DNA from: Nocardioides pantholopis
Lineage (GTDB): Bacteria > Actinomycetota > Actinomycetes > Propionibacteriales > Nocardioidaceae
NCBI RefSeq assembly: GCF_003710085.1
Contig: NZ_CP033324.1
Coordinates: forward strand, 2,915,501-2,979,500
Direction: 5' to 3'
Length of the DNA: 64,000 bases
Position numbers and translations under genes: made by a program. Below the pieces are notes generated by a model. The model made no database searches, had not been told where the DNA came from, and saw nothing but the letters and a program-made list of their open reading frames with translations. Positions 17,123-25,293 of this stretch are shown one piece after another (position 1 is the stretch's first letter; every line of letters starts with the position of its first letter).

Positions 17123-17878
17123 GTGCCCACCACCTCTCCGTCCCTGCGTCCCAGCACCACGGCCGTGGGGCTGCACGACGTCCACAAGACCTACCCGGGC
17201 CCGGAGCCCGTCCACGCGCTGCGGGGGGTGTCGCTCAGCCTGCCGATGGGGTCCTTCACCGCGGTGATGGGCCCCTCCGGGTCCGGGAAGTCGACGCTGC
17301 TGAACTGCGCCGCCGGCCTGGACTCCCCCACCAGCGGCCAGGTCGTCATCGGCGGGCGCGACGTCAGCGGCCTGTCCGCGGACGCCCTCACCCGCTTCCG
17401 CCGCGAGCACGTCGGCTTCGTCTTCCAGGCCTACAACCTCATCGCGCACCTGTCAGTGGCCGACAACATCGAGCTGCCGGTGGTCCTCGCGGGCCGCACC
17501 CCGGACCCGGCCTGGCGGGCCGAGCTCCTCGACGCCGTCGGGCTGAGCGGGATGGAGCAGCGCCGCCCGACCGAGCTCTCCGGCGGCCAGGCGCAGCGGG
17601 TCGCCATCGCCCGCGCCCTGTTCGCGAAGCCGACAGTCGTCTTCGCCGACGAGCCGACCGGGGCCCTCGACTCCCGGACCGGAGCCCAGGTCCTGTCCGT
17701 CCTCCGGGCCGCCGCTGACCGGTTCTCCCAGACCGTCGTCGTGGTCACCCACGACCCGCACGTCGCGGCCGCGGCCGACAGCGTGGCGTTCCTGGCCGAC
17801 GGCCGGCTGGTGGACCGCGTCGAGCGCGCGACCCCCGAGCAGATCGCCGCCACCATGCTCTCGATGGGCGGTGCCTGA
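17123..17878 (+). CDS. ABC transporter ATP-binding protein, LolD/MacB type
   Basis: 251 aa from a GTG preceded by CAGGAG. Walker A GPSGSGKST at residues 50-58, Q-loop in FVFQAYNLIAHLSVADNIELP, signature LSGGQAQRVAIARAL, Walker B VVFADEPTGALD and the switch His in VVTHDPH. The EPTGALD motif is typical of the MacB/FtsE/LolD subfamily that works with FtsX-like permeases rather than pumping by alternating access. Its stop lies 1 nt before the permease ATG. Confidence 0.92.
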   Translation: MPTTSPSLRPSTTAVGLHDVHKTYPGPEPVHALRGVSLSLPMGSFTAVMGPSGSGKSTLLNCAAGLDSPTSGQVVIGGRDVSGLSADALTRFRREHVGFVFQAYNLIAHLSVADNIELPVVLAGRTPDPAWRAELLDAVGLSGMEQRRPTELSGGQAQRVAIARALFAKPTVVFADEPTGALDSRTGAQVLSVLRAAADRFSQTVVVVTHDPHVAAAADSVAFLADGRLVDRVERATPEQIAATMLSMGGA

Positions 17879-17879
17879 C

Positions 17880-19760
17880 ATGTGGCGCCTGGCCCGCTCC
17901 AACATCGCGGCGCACCTGTCGTCGCTGATCGGGACGATCGTCGTCGTCGCCCTGGCCGCGGCCGTGCTGTCGGCCGCCGGCGTCCTCATCGAGTCCGGGG
18001 TCCGGGCGCCCCGCCCCACCGACGGGACCGGTGACGCCAGCCTGCTGACCGTGCTCGCCGGGTCCTTCATCGGGACCGCCTCCGTCGTGGTGATCCTGGT
18101 CGTCGCGGCCACGGTGAGCCTGGCGATGCGCCCGCGCCAGCGGGACCTCGCGGTCCTGCGCGCCCTGGGTGCCACCCGCCGCCAGGTACGCCGGATGGTG
18201 GCCGCCGAGCTGCTCCTGCTGACCGCGGTGGTCGCACCCCTGGGCGCCCTGCCGGGGCTCGCCGCCGCCCGGCTGACGACGCCGCTGCTCACCGACGCCG
18301 GCATCGTGCCGCCCGGGTTCTCCCTGACCCTCTCCCCGCTTCCCGTCCTCGGCGCCGTCGTGGTGCTCGCGCCGGTGGCCGTGGCCGCCGCGTTCCTGGC
18401 GACCCGCGAGACCCTCCGGCTGCCGCCGACCGCGGCGGTGACCGCCACGCTCGCGGAGCCGCGGGAGGTCGGCCGGACCCGCCGGGTGCTGGCCGCGGTG
18501 ACCGCCGCCGGCGGTCTGGCCGCAGCCGGCACGCCGCTCGTGGTTCCGGGGACGATCGGCGGCGCGACCGCCGCCAGCTCCGCGCTGCTGCTCGTCGCGG
18601 CGGCCGCGCTCGCGGGGCCGGTCCTCGTGGCCTGGGCGCTCGGGTCCTCGGGCCGGGCGGGCGGCGGGCGACGCCGCCCCGTCACCCGGCTCGCCTTCGC
18701 GAACACCCGCGGGTTCTCCCGCCGGCTGACGGCCGTGATCGTGCCGCTCGCCGCGGTGATCGCGGTCGGGACCGTCCAGACCAGCACCGGCGACGCGCTC
18801 GGCGACGCCGCGGCCCAGCAGCTGAGCGACGGGCTGCAGGCGGACCTGGTCGTCACCGCGCCCGACGGCCTCGACGACGAGGAGATCGCCCGGATCCAGG
18901 ACCTCCCGGAGGTCGACAGCACCACGGCGCTCGCGGCGGTCCCCGCGCGGGTCCGCACCGACGACGAGGAGATCGCCGGGCTCGAGGGCCTCTCCTGGGA
19001 GCCCTACCAGCTACGGGTCCTGCCCCTCGGCGGCCCGGACGCCTCCTACGACCCCGACGTCGTCGCCGGCTCGCTCGACGACCTCGACGACGCCGGCAGC
19101 ATCGCGGTCAGCAGCGACGCCCGCTTCACGATCGGGCACGGGATGAGCGACACGGTCGCCGTCCAGCTCGCCGGCGGCGAGACGACCGAGCTGCGGGTCG
19201 TCGCGGTGTACGACCGCGGCCTCGGGTTCGGGGACTACACCCTCGGCGAGGCGACCCTCGCCGAGCACCGGCTGGACCGGCCCGTCGACACGGTGCTGGT
19301 CTCCTCGGGAGCTCCCGACACCGTGGCGGGCGGGCTGCGCGACCTCGGGCTGGAGACGGTGAGCCAGCAGGGCTACGTGGAGTCGGCCACCGCCGCCGGC
19401 GAGGGCCAGCAGCGACTCTCCGCGGTCCTGCTGCTGGCACTGCTGGGCTTCATGCTGGTCGGCGCCGCGAACGCGCTGGTCATGCTCACCGCCGGGCGGC
19501 GCGGGGAGCGGGCCCTGCTGGGCCGGATCGGCCTCACCCGCCCGCAGCAGGTGCGGCTGGCACTGGTCGAGTCCGCCATCACCGCGACCGCCGCGATCGT
19601 GATCGGGACCCTCGCCGTCGTACCGGCCGTCCTCGGGGTGTCCCTCGGCCTGCTCGGCCCGGTGGTCCCGGTCCTCGACGTCACGACGTACGGCGTCCTG
19701 GTCGGGCTGGTCGTCCTCGTCTCGGTCGCGTGCTCGGTCCCGGCGGCCGCCCGCCGGTGA
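17880..19760 (+). CDS. ABC transporter permease, FtsX/MacB-like
   Basis: 626 aa from ATG at 17880; a GTG at 17871 in the same frame would overlap the ATPase gene by 8 nt. Hydrophobic segments near residues 17-40, 65-90, 110-130, 155-180 and 225-250 are followed by a second FtsX half: a segment near 300, a large extracytoplasmic domain (about 320-520, rich in Asp/Glu) and three C-terminal segments. Contains RPRQRDLAVLRALGATRRQV, the conserved FtsX cytoplasmic loop. Works with the upstream ATPase, probably in export or release of an amphipathic compound. Regulation by the upstream two-component pair is inferred. Confidence 0.88.
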   Translation: MWRLARSNIAAHLSSLIGTIVVVALAAAVLSAAGVLIESGVRAPRPTDGTGDASLLTVLAGSFIGTASVVVILVVAATVSLAMRPRQRDLAVLRALGATRRQVRRMVAAELLLLTAVVAPLGALPGLAAARLTTPLLTDAGIVPPGFSLTLSPLPVLGAVVVLAPVAVAAAFLATRETLRLPPTAAVTATLAEPREVGRTRRVLAAVTAAGGLAAAGTPLVVPGTIGGATAASSALLLVAAAALAGPVLVAWALGSSGRAGGGRRRPVTRLAFANTRGFSRRLTAVIVPLAAVIAVGTVQTSTGDALGDAAAQQLSDGLQADLVVTAPDGLDDEEIARIQDLPEVDSTTALAAVPARVRTDDEEIAGLEGLSWEPYQLRVLPLGGPDASYDPDVVAGSLDDLDDAGSIAVSSDARFTIGHGMSDTVAVQLAGGETTELRVVAVYDRGLGFGDYTLGEATLAEHRLDRPVDTVLVSSGAPDTVAGGLRDLGLETVSQQGYVESATAAGEGQQRLSAVLLLALLGFMLVGAANALVMLTAGRRGERALLGRIGLTRPQQVRLALVESAITATAAIVIGTLAVVPAVLGVSLGLLGPVVPVLDVTTYGVLVGLVVLVSVACSVPAAARR

Positions 19761-19788
19761 GCACCGGGCGGCTGTGCCGCCGGCCGGG

Positions 19789-20658
19789 TCACCGCAGCGC
19801 GGGGCCTGGCCGGCGGTCGGTCGCGAGCGCGACGTCCAGGGCCCGCGATGCCGGGCAGGCGAGGTCGGGCAGCACGCCGACGCCCTCCCAGTTCGTCCCG
19901 GTCACCGCGTTGACCGGGACGGCGGTGGGCACGTGCAGCTGCAGGTGCGCGGTGAGGTCGAAGGCCTCCCGCGGGTGCGCGCCACCGCCGGTGATCTCGC
20001 CGACGACCCGGGCGCGGCCGAGGGCCTGGAGGTCGTAGGCCAGCTCCTCCCCGCCGCTGAAGGTCCGCGCGCTGGTGAGCACGTCGACCGCCACGTCGGC
20101 CGGCACCTTCGGGGTGACCGACGGCGTGGTGCAGGAGCGGACCACGGTGCCGTCGCGGGCCACCAGGTCCTGCAGGTGCACCGGCTCGTCACCAGCCAGG
20201 TGGCTGACCAGCAGCGCCACCGACTCCGGCACGCCGCCCAGGCAGCCGCGTAGGTCGAGGACCAGGCGCTCGAGGCCCGCCAGCAGCGTGAACGCCGCCG
20301 CCGCAGCGGGGCCGACGTGCTCCGGCGGCGGGATGATCGCGCCGAGGGCGACCAGACCGGCCCGGCCGCCCAGCCGTCGTACCTCGGTGATGCCGGGCCC
20401 CTCGTCGCGGACGACCTGGGCGAACCAGGCACGCACCGACTCCTCGTCGACCTGGCTGGGCACGCCCCCGGGACAGTGCTGGACCCGGAGGTGGCGGTCC
20501 CCGTTCACGGACTGGAGGGCAGCGCTGAGCGTGACGGCGTCCGCGGCCTCGTCGGTGCCGGTGAGCACCACGGCATCGAGGGCTACCGCGATCTCGGCTG
20601 CGACGTCGGGGAACACGTAGCGGGAGCGGACCAGGTGCTGGATCTCGGAGAGCATCAT
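19789..20658 (-). CDS. S41 family peptidase (C-terminal processing protease-like, without PDZ)
   Basis: 289 aa. An N-terminal helical S41_N-like part (HLVRSRYVFPDVAAEIAVAL) is followed by a tail-specific protease domain: LVLDLRGCLGGVPESVALLVSHL and SARTFSGGEELAYDLQALGRARVVGEITGGGAHP, where the Ser of TFSGGE is the likely nucleophile. There is no signal peptide or PDZ domain, so it is probably a cytoplasmic member of the IRBP-like subgroup. Divergent from the winged-helix regulator gene across 56 nt that hold an inverted repeat. Either of two adjacent ATG codons (20658, 20655) may start it. Confidence 0.82.
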   Translation of the reverse strand: MMLSEIQHLVRSRYVFPDVAAEIAVALDAVVLTGTDEAADAVTLSAALQSVNGDRHLRVQHCPGGVPSQVDEESVRAWFAQVVRDEGPGITEVRRLGGRAGLVALGAIIPPPEHVGPAAAAAFTLLAGLERLVLDLRGCLGGVPESVALLVSHLAGDEPVHLQDLVARDGTVVRSCTTPSVTPKVPADVAVDVLTSARTFSGGEELAYDLQALGRARVVGEITGGGAHPREAFDLTAHLQLHVPTAVPVNAVTGTNWEGVGVLPDLACPASRALDVALATDRRPGPALR

Positions 20659-20679
20659 GCGACCAGTGGACCCGGGCCG

Positions 20680-20709
20680 TTGACAAAGCGTCTACTGCTC
20701 TTGACGCTT
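20680..20709. promoter_or_regulatory. Divergent promoter region with inverted repeat
   Basis: AAGCGTC (20686-20692) and GACGCTT (20703-20709) are exact complements separated by 10 nt, directly after a TTGACA (20680-20685) resembling a -35 box. The region lies between the S41 peptidase gene and the divergent winged-helix regulator gene, whose GTG is 5 nt downstream. Probable autoregulatory operator; a good -10 was not found. Confidence 0.45.
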
Positions 20710-20714
20710 GACTG

Positions 20715-21194
20715 GTGACCGACCCCGTCGAGACCGCCACCCCGGCCCAGCTGCGCGCCTTCGACCACCCGATGCGGCACCGCATCTGGCGGGCGGTGGG
20801 GCGCGAGGGCGCGACGGTCAGCCAGCTCGCCCACCGGCTCGCGACCAACAAGGGCAACGTGGCCCACCACGTGAAGGTCCTGGTCGCCAGCGGCCTGCTC
20901 GCGCCCGGCCCGACCCGCACCGTCCGTGGCGGCACCGAGCAGTACTACCTCGCCACGACCCCCCAGCTCCGGCTCGCCGGCGACACCCGCGACGCGACCC
21001 GCGCGATGCTCGCTTCGGTCGCCGACGAGGTCGCGGCCGCCCCCGACCCGCTGCTCAACCACCGCACCGTCCGGCTCACCCGCCGGCAGGCCGAGGCCCT
21101 CGCCCGGCACCTCGACCGCGTGGTCACCGAGCTGGAGCCGGCGGGCGAGCGGGAGCCGTCGTACGGCGTGCTGGTCAGCGTCTACCCGCGCTGA
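20715..21194 (+). CDS. Winged helix-turn-helix transcriptional regulator (ArsR-like)
   Basis: 159 aa, GTG start. The first 90 residues form an ArsR/HTH_20-type wing: FDHPMRHRIWRAVGREGATVSQLAHRLATNKGNVAHHVKVLVASGLL then a beta hairpin around TRTVRGGTEQYY. No metal-binding cysteines are present, so metal sensing is unlikely. The C-terminal half is helical and may bind a ligand or dimerise. Divergent from the S41 peptidase gene and its likely regulator. Confidence 0.82.
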   Translation: MTDPVETATPAQLRAFDHPMRHRIWRAVGREGATVSQLAHRLATNKGNVAHHVKVLVASGLLAPGPTRTVRGGTEQYYLATTPQLRLAGDTRDATRAMLASVADEVAAAPDPLLNHRTVRLTRRQAEALARHLDRVVTELEPAGEREPSYGVLVSVYPR

Positions 21195-21195
21195 C

Positions 21196-21810
21196 CTATC
21201 CCCGCCACCGCCGGACCAGGCCCTCGCCGATCGACCACTGCGCGGCGGCGTACGTCGTCAGGACGGCGGCCTCCAGCGCGGTGCCGCGGTCGCCGGCGAA
21301 GAACTTGCGGACCCCGATCAGCACGTCGGACGTCAAGAAGAGCGCCGTGCCGGCCAGCAGGTGGCCCCGGCCCGGGCCACGGTCGACCGCCGCGGCCGAC
21401 GCGGCCAGGGCGGACAGCGTGACGCCGTACGCCGCGACGGGTGCCGCCAGCGCCCGGTCGCCGCGGCCGGCGGCCAGCGCCATCAGCGCGGACCCGGTGC
21501 CGCCGGCCAACAGGGCCCGGCGACGCCCGGGTGTGGCCAGGACCGGCGCGGACGACAGCCGGCGGAACGCCGAGATGTAGGCGAGGTGCGCGGCGAGGAA
21601 GGAGCCCAGCCCGGCGAGGAACGCGCCGTTGCCGTGCCGGTTCAGGGCGAGGTCCCCACCCCAGGAGAGTCCCAGGGCCGCGAGCACGCGGGACCGGCCC
21701 GGCCCGTGCGGGGCCCGGAGGATCCGGACGGCCAGCGCCGGCACGAGCAGCGGCTTGCCGACCCGCCGGACCCAGCCGATCACGCCCTCGTCGCGGGACT
21801 GCTCGCTCAT
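21196..21810 (-). CDS. Lysoplasmalogenase family membrane protein (YhhN/TMEM86)
   Basis: 204 aa with about eight predicted membrane segments. The YhhN pattern is visible: KPLLVPALAVRIL, LGLSWGGDLAL, FLAGLGSFLAAHLAYISAF and LFLTSDVLIGVRKFF, including the conserved Asp residues of the first and last motifs. The family hydrolyses the vinyl-ether bond of lysoplasmalogens in animals; the bacterial role is less clear. ATG at 21810 follows GAAGGAG by 6 nt. It ends 1 nt from the convergent regulator gene. Confidence 0.8.
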   Translation of the reverse strand: MSEQSRDEGVIGWVRRVGKPLLVPALAVRILRAPHGPGRSRVLAALGLSWGGDLALNRHGNGAFLAGLGSFLAAHLAYISAFRRLSSAPVLATPGRRRALLAGGTGSALMALAAGRGDRALAAPVAAYGVTLSALAASAAAVDRGPGRGHLLAGTALFLTSDVLIGVRKFFAGDRGTALEAAVLTTYAAAQWSIGEGLVRRWRG

Positions 21811-22011
21811 CCGGTCTCCTTCGGCCACGTCCTGGCCCGTCTCCGACGTGATCGCGGAACCCTACGACGCGATCGGCGGCCCGGAGGGCCGCCGCAGGGG
21901 CAGTACCCGACGCCCCCGCCGGCACGCGCGTCACCGATGTCGACAGCGGGGACCCGGTCCCGGGGCAGGACGATCCGGTGAGCGCCACCCGCCGTGGTGG
22001 TCGTGGGCCGG

Positions 22012-22911
22012 CTACCGACCTGACCGCGCCCGACCGCCTAGGACGTCCGGTGCCGGTTCGGTCAGCGCACCTCCCCCGCCCCGGGTGCTCGGGTGCCCGA
22101 GCCGTCCTCGGGTCGTGACGACGGCGATGGACGCGAGCACCGCGAGGCCGATCGCGGCGGGCCAGTTGTCGGCGACCGGCTCTCCGGTGAGGTGCCCGGC
22201 GCTGAAGAGCGCCCAGTTGACGGCGTTGTGGCCGAGGACGACGAGCAGCACGGAGCCGTCGGCGCCGTTGGCGAGCCAGGACAGCACGAACGACATGCTC
22301 ACCACGAGCACGAGATAGGCCAGCAGCTGCCCGGGATCCTGCCGGGCGGTGTCCCACTCCTCGGTGAGGAACAGCGGGGCGTGCCAGCAGCAGTGGATCA
22401 CCCCGAGGACGAGGGCCGCGGTCATCGGGTGCAGGCGTCGTTGGAGCCGGGGCAGGGCGAAGCCGCGCCAGCCGGGCTCCTCCTGGATCGGCCCGCCGAG
22501 CAGGTAGACGAGGAACGTGGTGGTCACCAGCACCGACGTGGCGGCGGCGCCGTCCTCCGGGGACAGGGCGGTGCCGGGCGACAGCAGGTAGCCGGCGGCG
22601 GTGGCGAGCGGGATGGCGACGAGAGCGAGGACGTACCAGCGCTGGCGGACCCGCCACTGCAGGACGCGATCCAGCAGTCTTCGCGGTGCGCCGGGCCCCT
22701 CGGCTATCCGGGCGACGACCAGCGCGGCGGCGAACGGGCCGGCGAAGAGCCCGAGCTGGTTGATCCCGGCGACCGCGGAGAAGGACGGCTCGAACGGCAG
22801 GACCCCGACGCCGCTGCGGGAGAGCCACCACGGGCTCCACACCGTCCAGGAGCCCAGGTAGGCGAGGACGAAGAACGCCGTCAGCGGGTGGCGTCGGATC
22901 AGGGCGGTCAT
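22012..22911 (-). CDS. CPBP family intramembrane glutamic endopeptidase
   Basis: 299 aa, about eight membrane segments. Motif 1 is QEEPGWRGFALPRLQ (EExxxR), motif 2 GVIHCCWHAPLF (HxxxH-type) and motif 3 GHNAVNWALF, the three conserved blocks of the CPBP/Rce1-like proteases. Substrate unknown; relatives act in prenyl-protein processing or bacteriocin self-immunity. The ATG at 22911 overlaps the stop of the PadR gene (ATGA), so it is the probable target of that regulator. No bacteriocin precursor was seen nearby. Confidence 0.85.
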   Translation of the reverse strand: MTALIRRHPLTAFFVLAYLGSWTVWSPWWLSRSGVGVLPFEPSFSAVAGINQLGLFAGPFAAALVVARIAEGPGAPRRLLDRVLQWRVRQRWYVLALVAIPLATAAGYLLSPGTALSPEDGAAATSVLVTTTFLVYLLGGPIQEEPGWRGFALPRLQRRLHPMTAALVLGVIHCCWHAPLFLTEEWDTARQDPGQLLAYLVLVVSMSFVLSWLANGADGSVLLVVLGHNAVNWALFSAGHLTGEPVADNWPAAIGLAVLASIAVVTTRGRLGHPSTRGGGGALTEPAPDVLGGRARSGR

Positions 22912-23444
22912 GGGCGTCCTTCGAGGTCGTCGAGCACTGATCGCCAGAAGGCGAGGTCCGCGCGCATCGTCATCTGCCCCCAGGACAGGACGCGGCGGTG
23001 ACTGGGCTGGTCGCCGCCCAGCCCCGGCTGGTGGAGGAACTCGAGCGCGGCGGTCAGCTCCTCGACCCGCTGCCGCGCGAGGGGCGCGGCGAGATCCGGG
23101 GCGGCGTCCATGAAGAACAGCCGCAGCATCGCCGGGTCGCGGTACTGCGCGGGCTCGGCTGCCTCGCCCAGCCACGCGACGAGCACCGCGCGACCGGCGT
23201 CGGTGATCGCGAAGGTACGACGCCGTCGGCCGCCCTCCTCCTGCGTCGCCGAGACCAGTCCGAGGCCCGCCAGCCGTTGCGGCTCGGCGTACAGCTGCGA
23301 GCGCGGCACCGGCCAGAAGAACGACACCGACACCTCGACGTTGCTCGCCAGCTCGTAGGAGGTCTGGGGCCCCGCGGTGGCCAGCAGCCCGAGCACGACG
23401 TACGAAACCGGCCGATATGCACGGTCTGATTCGGACGGTTGCAT
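22908..23444 (-). CDS. PadR family transcriptional regulator
   Basis: 178 aa. N-terminal winged helix begins VSYVVLGLLATAGPQTSYELASNV with the PadR Trp/Tyr-containing wing (SQLYAEPQRLAGLGLVSATQ) and a basic hairpin EEGGRRRRTFAIT. The C-terminal helical Vir_act_alpha_C domain (LRLFFMDAAP, then LAFWRSVLDDL) mediates dimerisation. It is transcribed with the CPBP protease, a common layout for ligand-responsive membrane-protein control, and is divergent from a MarR gene. Confidence 0.85.
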   Translation of the reverse strand: MQPSESDRAYRPVSYVVLGLLATAGPQTSYELASNVEVSVSFFWPVPRSQLYAEPQRLAGLGLVSATQEEGGRRRRTFAITDAGRAVLVAWLGEAAEPAQYRDPAMLRLFFMDAAPDLAAPLARQRVEELTAALEFLHQPGLGGDQPSHRRVLSWGQMTMRADLAFWRSVLDDLEGRP

Positions 23445-23472
23445 GTCCGGACCGTAGCAGCCTCGACCGTCC

Positions 23473-23478
23473 TATACT
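23473..23478 (+). promoter_or_regulatory. -10 element TATACT for the MarR gene (leaderless transcript)
   Basis: TATACT ends 7 nt before the ATG at 23486, so transcription should begin at or next to the A of the start codon, and no ribosome site precedes the gene. No good -35 was recognised at 17-18 nt. Confidence 0.5.
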
Positions 23479-23485
23479 CCGGCGG

Positions 23486-23995
23486 ATGACGACTCCCCGG
23501 CGGCGGCGTGCCGTCGTGGACCGCCCCGGCAGCAACGTCGCGCTGGACCTGTTCGTCCTCGACCAGCACCTCGGGGCCCTCCTGGACACGGCACTGGCGC
23601 CCGCCGGGCTCACCGCGACGCTGTACGCCGTCTACTCGCAGCTGGGCCGCGGCCCCCTCACGCCGGGCCAGCTGAGCGAGCACCTCGGCGTCCGCCCGAC
23701 CACGCTGTCGGGCTACCTCAAGGCGATGGAGCGCGACGGGCACGCCATCAGGACCCGCAACGCCCGCGACGGCCGCTCCCGCCTGGTCGAGCTCACCGAC
23801 GCCGGTCACGCCAAGGTCGAGGAGTGCCGCCCCCTCTTCCGCAGCACGGTGCGCCGCCTGGACCGGGCGATCGGTTCGGCCGCCGACGTCGCCGCGGCCC
23901 GCGAGATCCTGGCCCGGCTCGACGACGCGATCATCGGCACGCTCGCCGACCTCGGCTCGGACCGGCCCGCCGAGAACCGCCCACGCGAGACCTGA
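23486..23995 (+). CDS. MarR family transcriptional regulator
   Basis: 169 aa. Winged helix with SQLGRGPLTPGQLSEHLGV and recognition helix PTTLSGYLKAMERDGHAIR, then the basic wing RNARDGRSRLVELTDAGH. Flanking helices fit MarR dimerisation. Ligand and target are unknown; the closest candidates are the divergent PadR-CPBP operon and the gene at 24119. ATG at 23486 chosen because it lies 7 nt after a -10 element. Confidence 0.88.
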   Translation: MTTPRRRRAVVDRPGSNVALDLFVLDQHLGALLDTALAPAGLTATLYAVYSQLGRGPLTPGQLSEHLGVRPTTLSGYLKAMERDGHAIRTRNARDGRSRLVELTDAGHAKVEECRPLFRSTVRRLDRAIGSAADVAAAREILARLDDAIIGTLADLGSDRPAENRPRET

Positions 23996-24118
23996 GGAGA
24001 CCTCATGCCCCGCGCCTTGGACGCCGGTCGCGGCGCCCCCGGCGATCAGCACCCGGGCGACACCCGGGTCCGCGGACTATGGTCGAGGGACCCTGCCCTT
24101 TCCGACCGAGGAGCCGCC

Positions 24119-24601
24119 GTGCATCCGACTCATGTCCCCCTCCGTGTCGCCACCGGCGCGTACATCCTCAACTCCGGCATCAGCAAGATCGGCGCCGACG
24201 AGGGCACGGCCCAGTACCTCCACGGCGCCGCCGCCTCCACCTATCCGGCGCTCTTCAAGGACATGGAGCCGCAGAAGTTCGCGAAGCTGCTCGCCTACAG
24301 CGAGATCGCCGTGGGCACGGCACTGCTCGCCCCGATGGTGCCCGCGACCGTCGCCGGCGCGGCGCTGTCCGGCTTCGGGGCGAGCCTGATGGGGATGTAC
24401 TTCAGGACCCCGTCCATGACCCTGGCCGACGGCATCCGCCCCAGCCAGGAGGGCATGGGCCTGGCCAAGGACTCGTGGCTGGTGGGGGCCGGACTGACGC
24501 TGGCGAGCCAGGGGATCCTGGGAGCCGCGAAGGCCGGCGTGAAGTCGGGCGTGAAGTCCTCGAAGAAGGCCGTGCGCCGAGCCACCCCCGGCACGCGCTA
24601 G
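24119..24601 (+). CDS. Small membrane protein, DoxX-like (uncertain)
   Basis: 160 aa from GTG at 24119, with GAGGAG 6 nt upstream. Three or four hydrophobic helices: residues about 8-25 (VATGAYILNSGISKIG), 60-80 and 80-100, and a C-terminal one near 125-145 followed by a Lys/Arg tail. The opening GAYILNSGISKIGADEGTA resembles the DoxX signature of a polytopic protein with Gly and Lys in helix 1, but the match is partial. Downstream is a hairpin that also serves the tRNA on the other strand. Confidence 0.6.
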   Translation: MHPTHVPLRVATGAYILNSGISKIGADEGTAQYLHGAAASTYPALFKDMEPQKFAKLLAYSEIAVGTALLAPMVPATVAGAALSGFGASLMGMYFRTPSMTLADGIRPSQEGMGLAKDSWLVGAGLTLASQGILGAAKAGVKSGVKSSKKAVRRATPGTR

Positions 24602-24618
24602 CCGCAGCCTTGAAAGGA

Positions 24619-24651
24619 GAAGGGCCCGCACAGGTTCTGTGCGGGCCCTTC
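24619..24651. terminator. Bidirectional terminator hairpin (gene at 24119 / tRNA-fMet)
   Basis: Fifteen-nt arms 24619-24633 and 24637-24651 are perfectly complementary around a 3-nt loop. On the minus strand the stem lies 6 nt after the tRNA 3' end and is followed by the pyrimidine-rich TCCTTTC. Confidence 0.85.
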
Positions 24652-24657
24652 ATCGGG

Positions 24658-24731
24658 TAGCGGGGGCAGGATTTGAACCTGCGACCTCTGGGTTATGAGC
24701 CCAGCGAGCTACCGAGCTGCTCCACCCCGCG
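24658..24731 (-). tRNA. tRNA-fMet (CAT), initiator
   Basis: Minus-strand cloverleaf of 74 nt starting CGCGGGGTGGAGCAGCTCGG, anticodon loop CTCATAA with CAT flanked by three G-C pairs (GGG/CCC), the initiator hallmark, and TTCAAATC T-loop. The first base pair is unpaired (C1 against T72), also typical of initiators. CCA is not encoded. Identical to the copy at 32848. Confidence 0.95.
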
Positions 24732-24869
24732 TCGGTGAGGAGGACGTTACCCGCCCCCGCTCGGCGGCTCACCCCCGCCCCCGCGGGACGGAGCCGGCAC
24801 CCGGCCGTGCGGACGCACGAAGCCCCGCCACCCAGGTGCGGGCGGCGGGGCTGGCGTTCAGCTCGTGAT

Positions 24870-25163
24870 TCAGACGGCGCGGCGCTGACCGTCGTGCGCA
24901 GCGTCGGCGTCGTCGTCGAAGAAGTCGCGCGATCCGGACTTCGCCAGGCCGCGGCTCACCATGTAGCCGATGGTCAGCAGGGTCACGTAGAACCATGCCT
25001 CCTGCGGCCCGAAGTCCGAGGCGTCGACGACGGCCGATGCGATGAGCACCGCGATCGCGACGACGACGTACGCGATGAGCTCGGTCGTCTTGAACGACGC
25101 CTTGGTCTCGGTGCTGATGCGCCGGCCGGTCCGCGCCGGTGCCGTGCTCGTGTGGTTCGACAT
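24870..25163 (-). CDS. Small membrane protein, conserved actinobacterial type, function unknown
   Basis: 97 aa, ATG at 25163 preceded by AAGGGGGA. Two hydrophobic helices (about residues 29-47 and 55-72) flanked by an N-terminal Ser/Thr/Arg-rich tail and a C-terminal acidic segment (DFFDDDADAAHD). No catalytic motifs. The composition is like actinobacterial two-helix envelope proteins of unknown role. Confidence 0.75.
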   Translation of the reverse strand: MSNHTSTAPARTGRRISTETKASFKTTELIAYVVVAIAVLIASAVVDASDFGPQEAWFYVTLLTIGYMVSRGLAKSGSRDFFDDDADAAHDGQRRAV

Positions 25164-25293
25164 GCAGTTCCCCCTTGGGCCGGGCCCGCGCGGACCCCAT
25201 GACCCGCGACGCTCTCGCCCGGCATCAAAGCCGCCAGTGCCCAGCAGCGGCAGACCCATCCGCGAATACCACCGTGGGCGAGGGTGATTCCGG

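Noticed and set aside
19764..19785. Terminator between the FtsX-like permease and S41 peptidase genes
   Set aside because: Only a 6-bp stem (19767-19772 with 19776-19781) and no U-tract; too weak to call.
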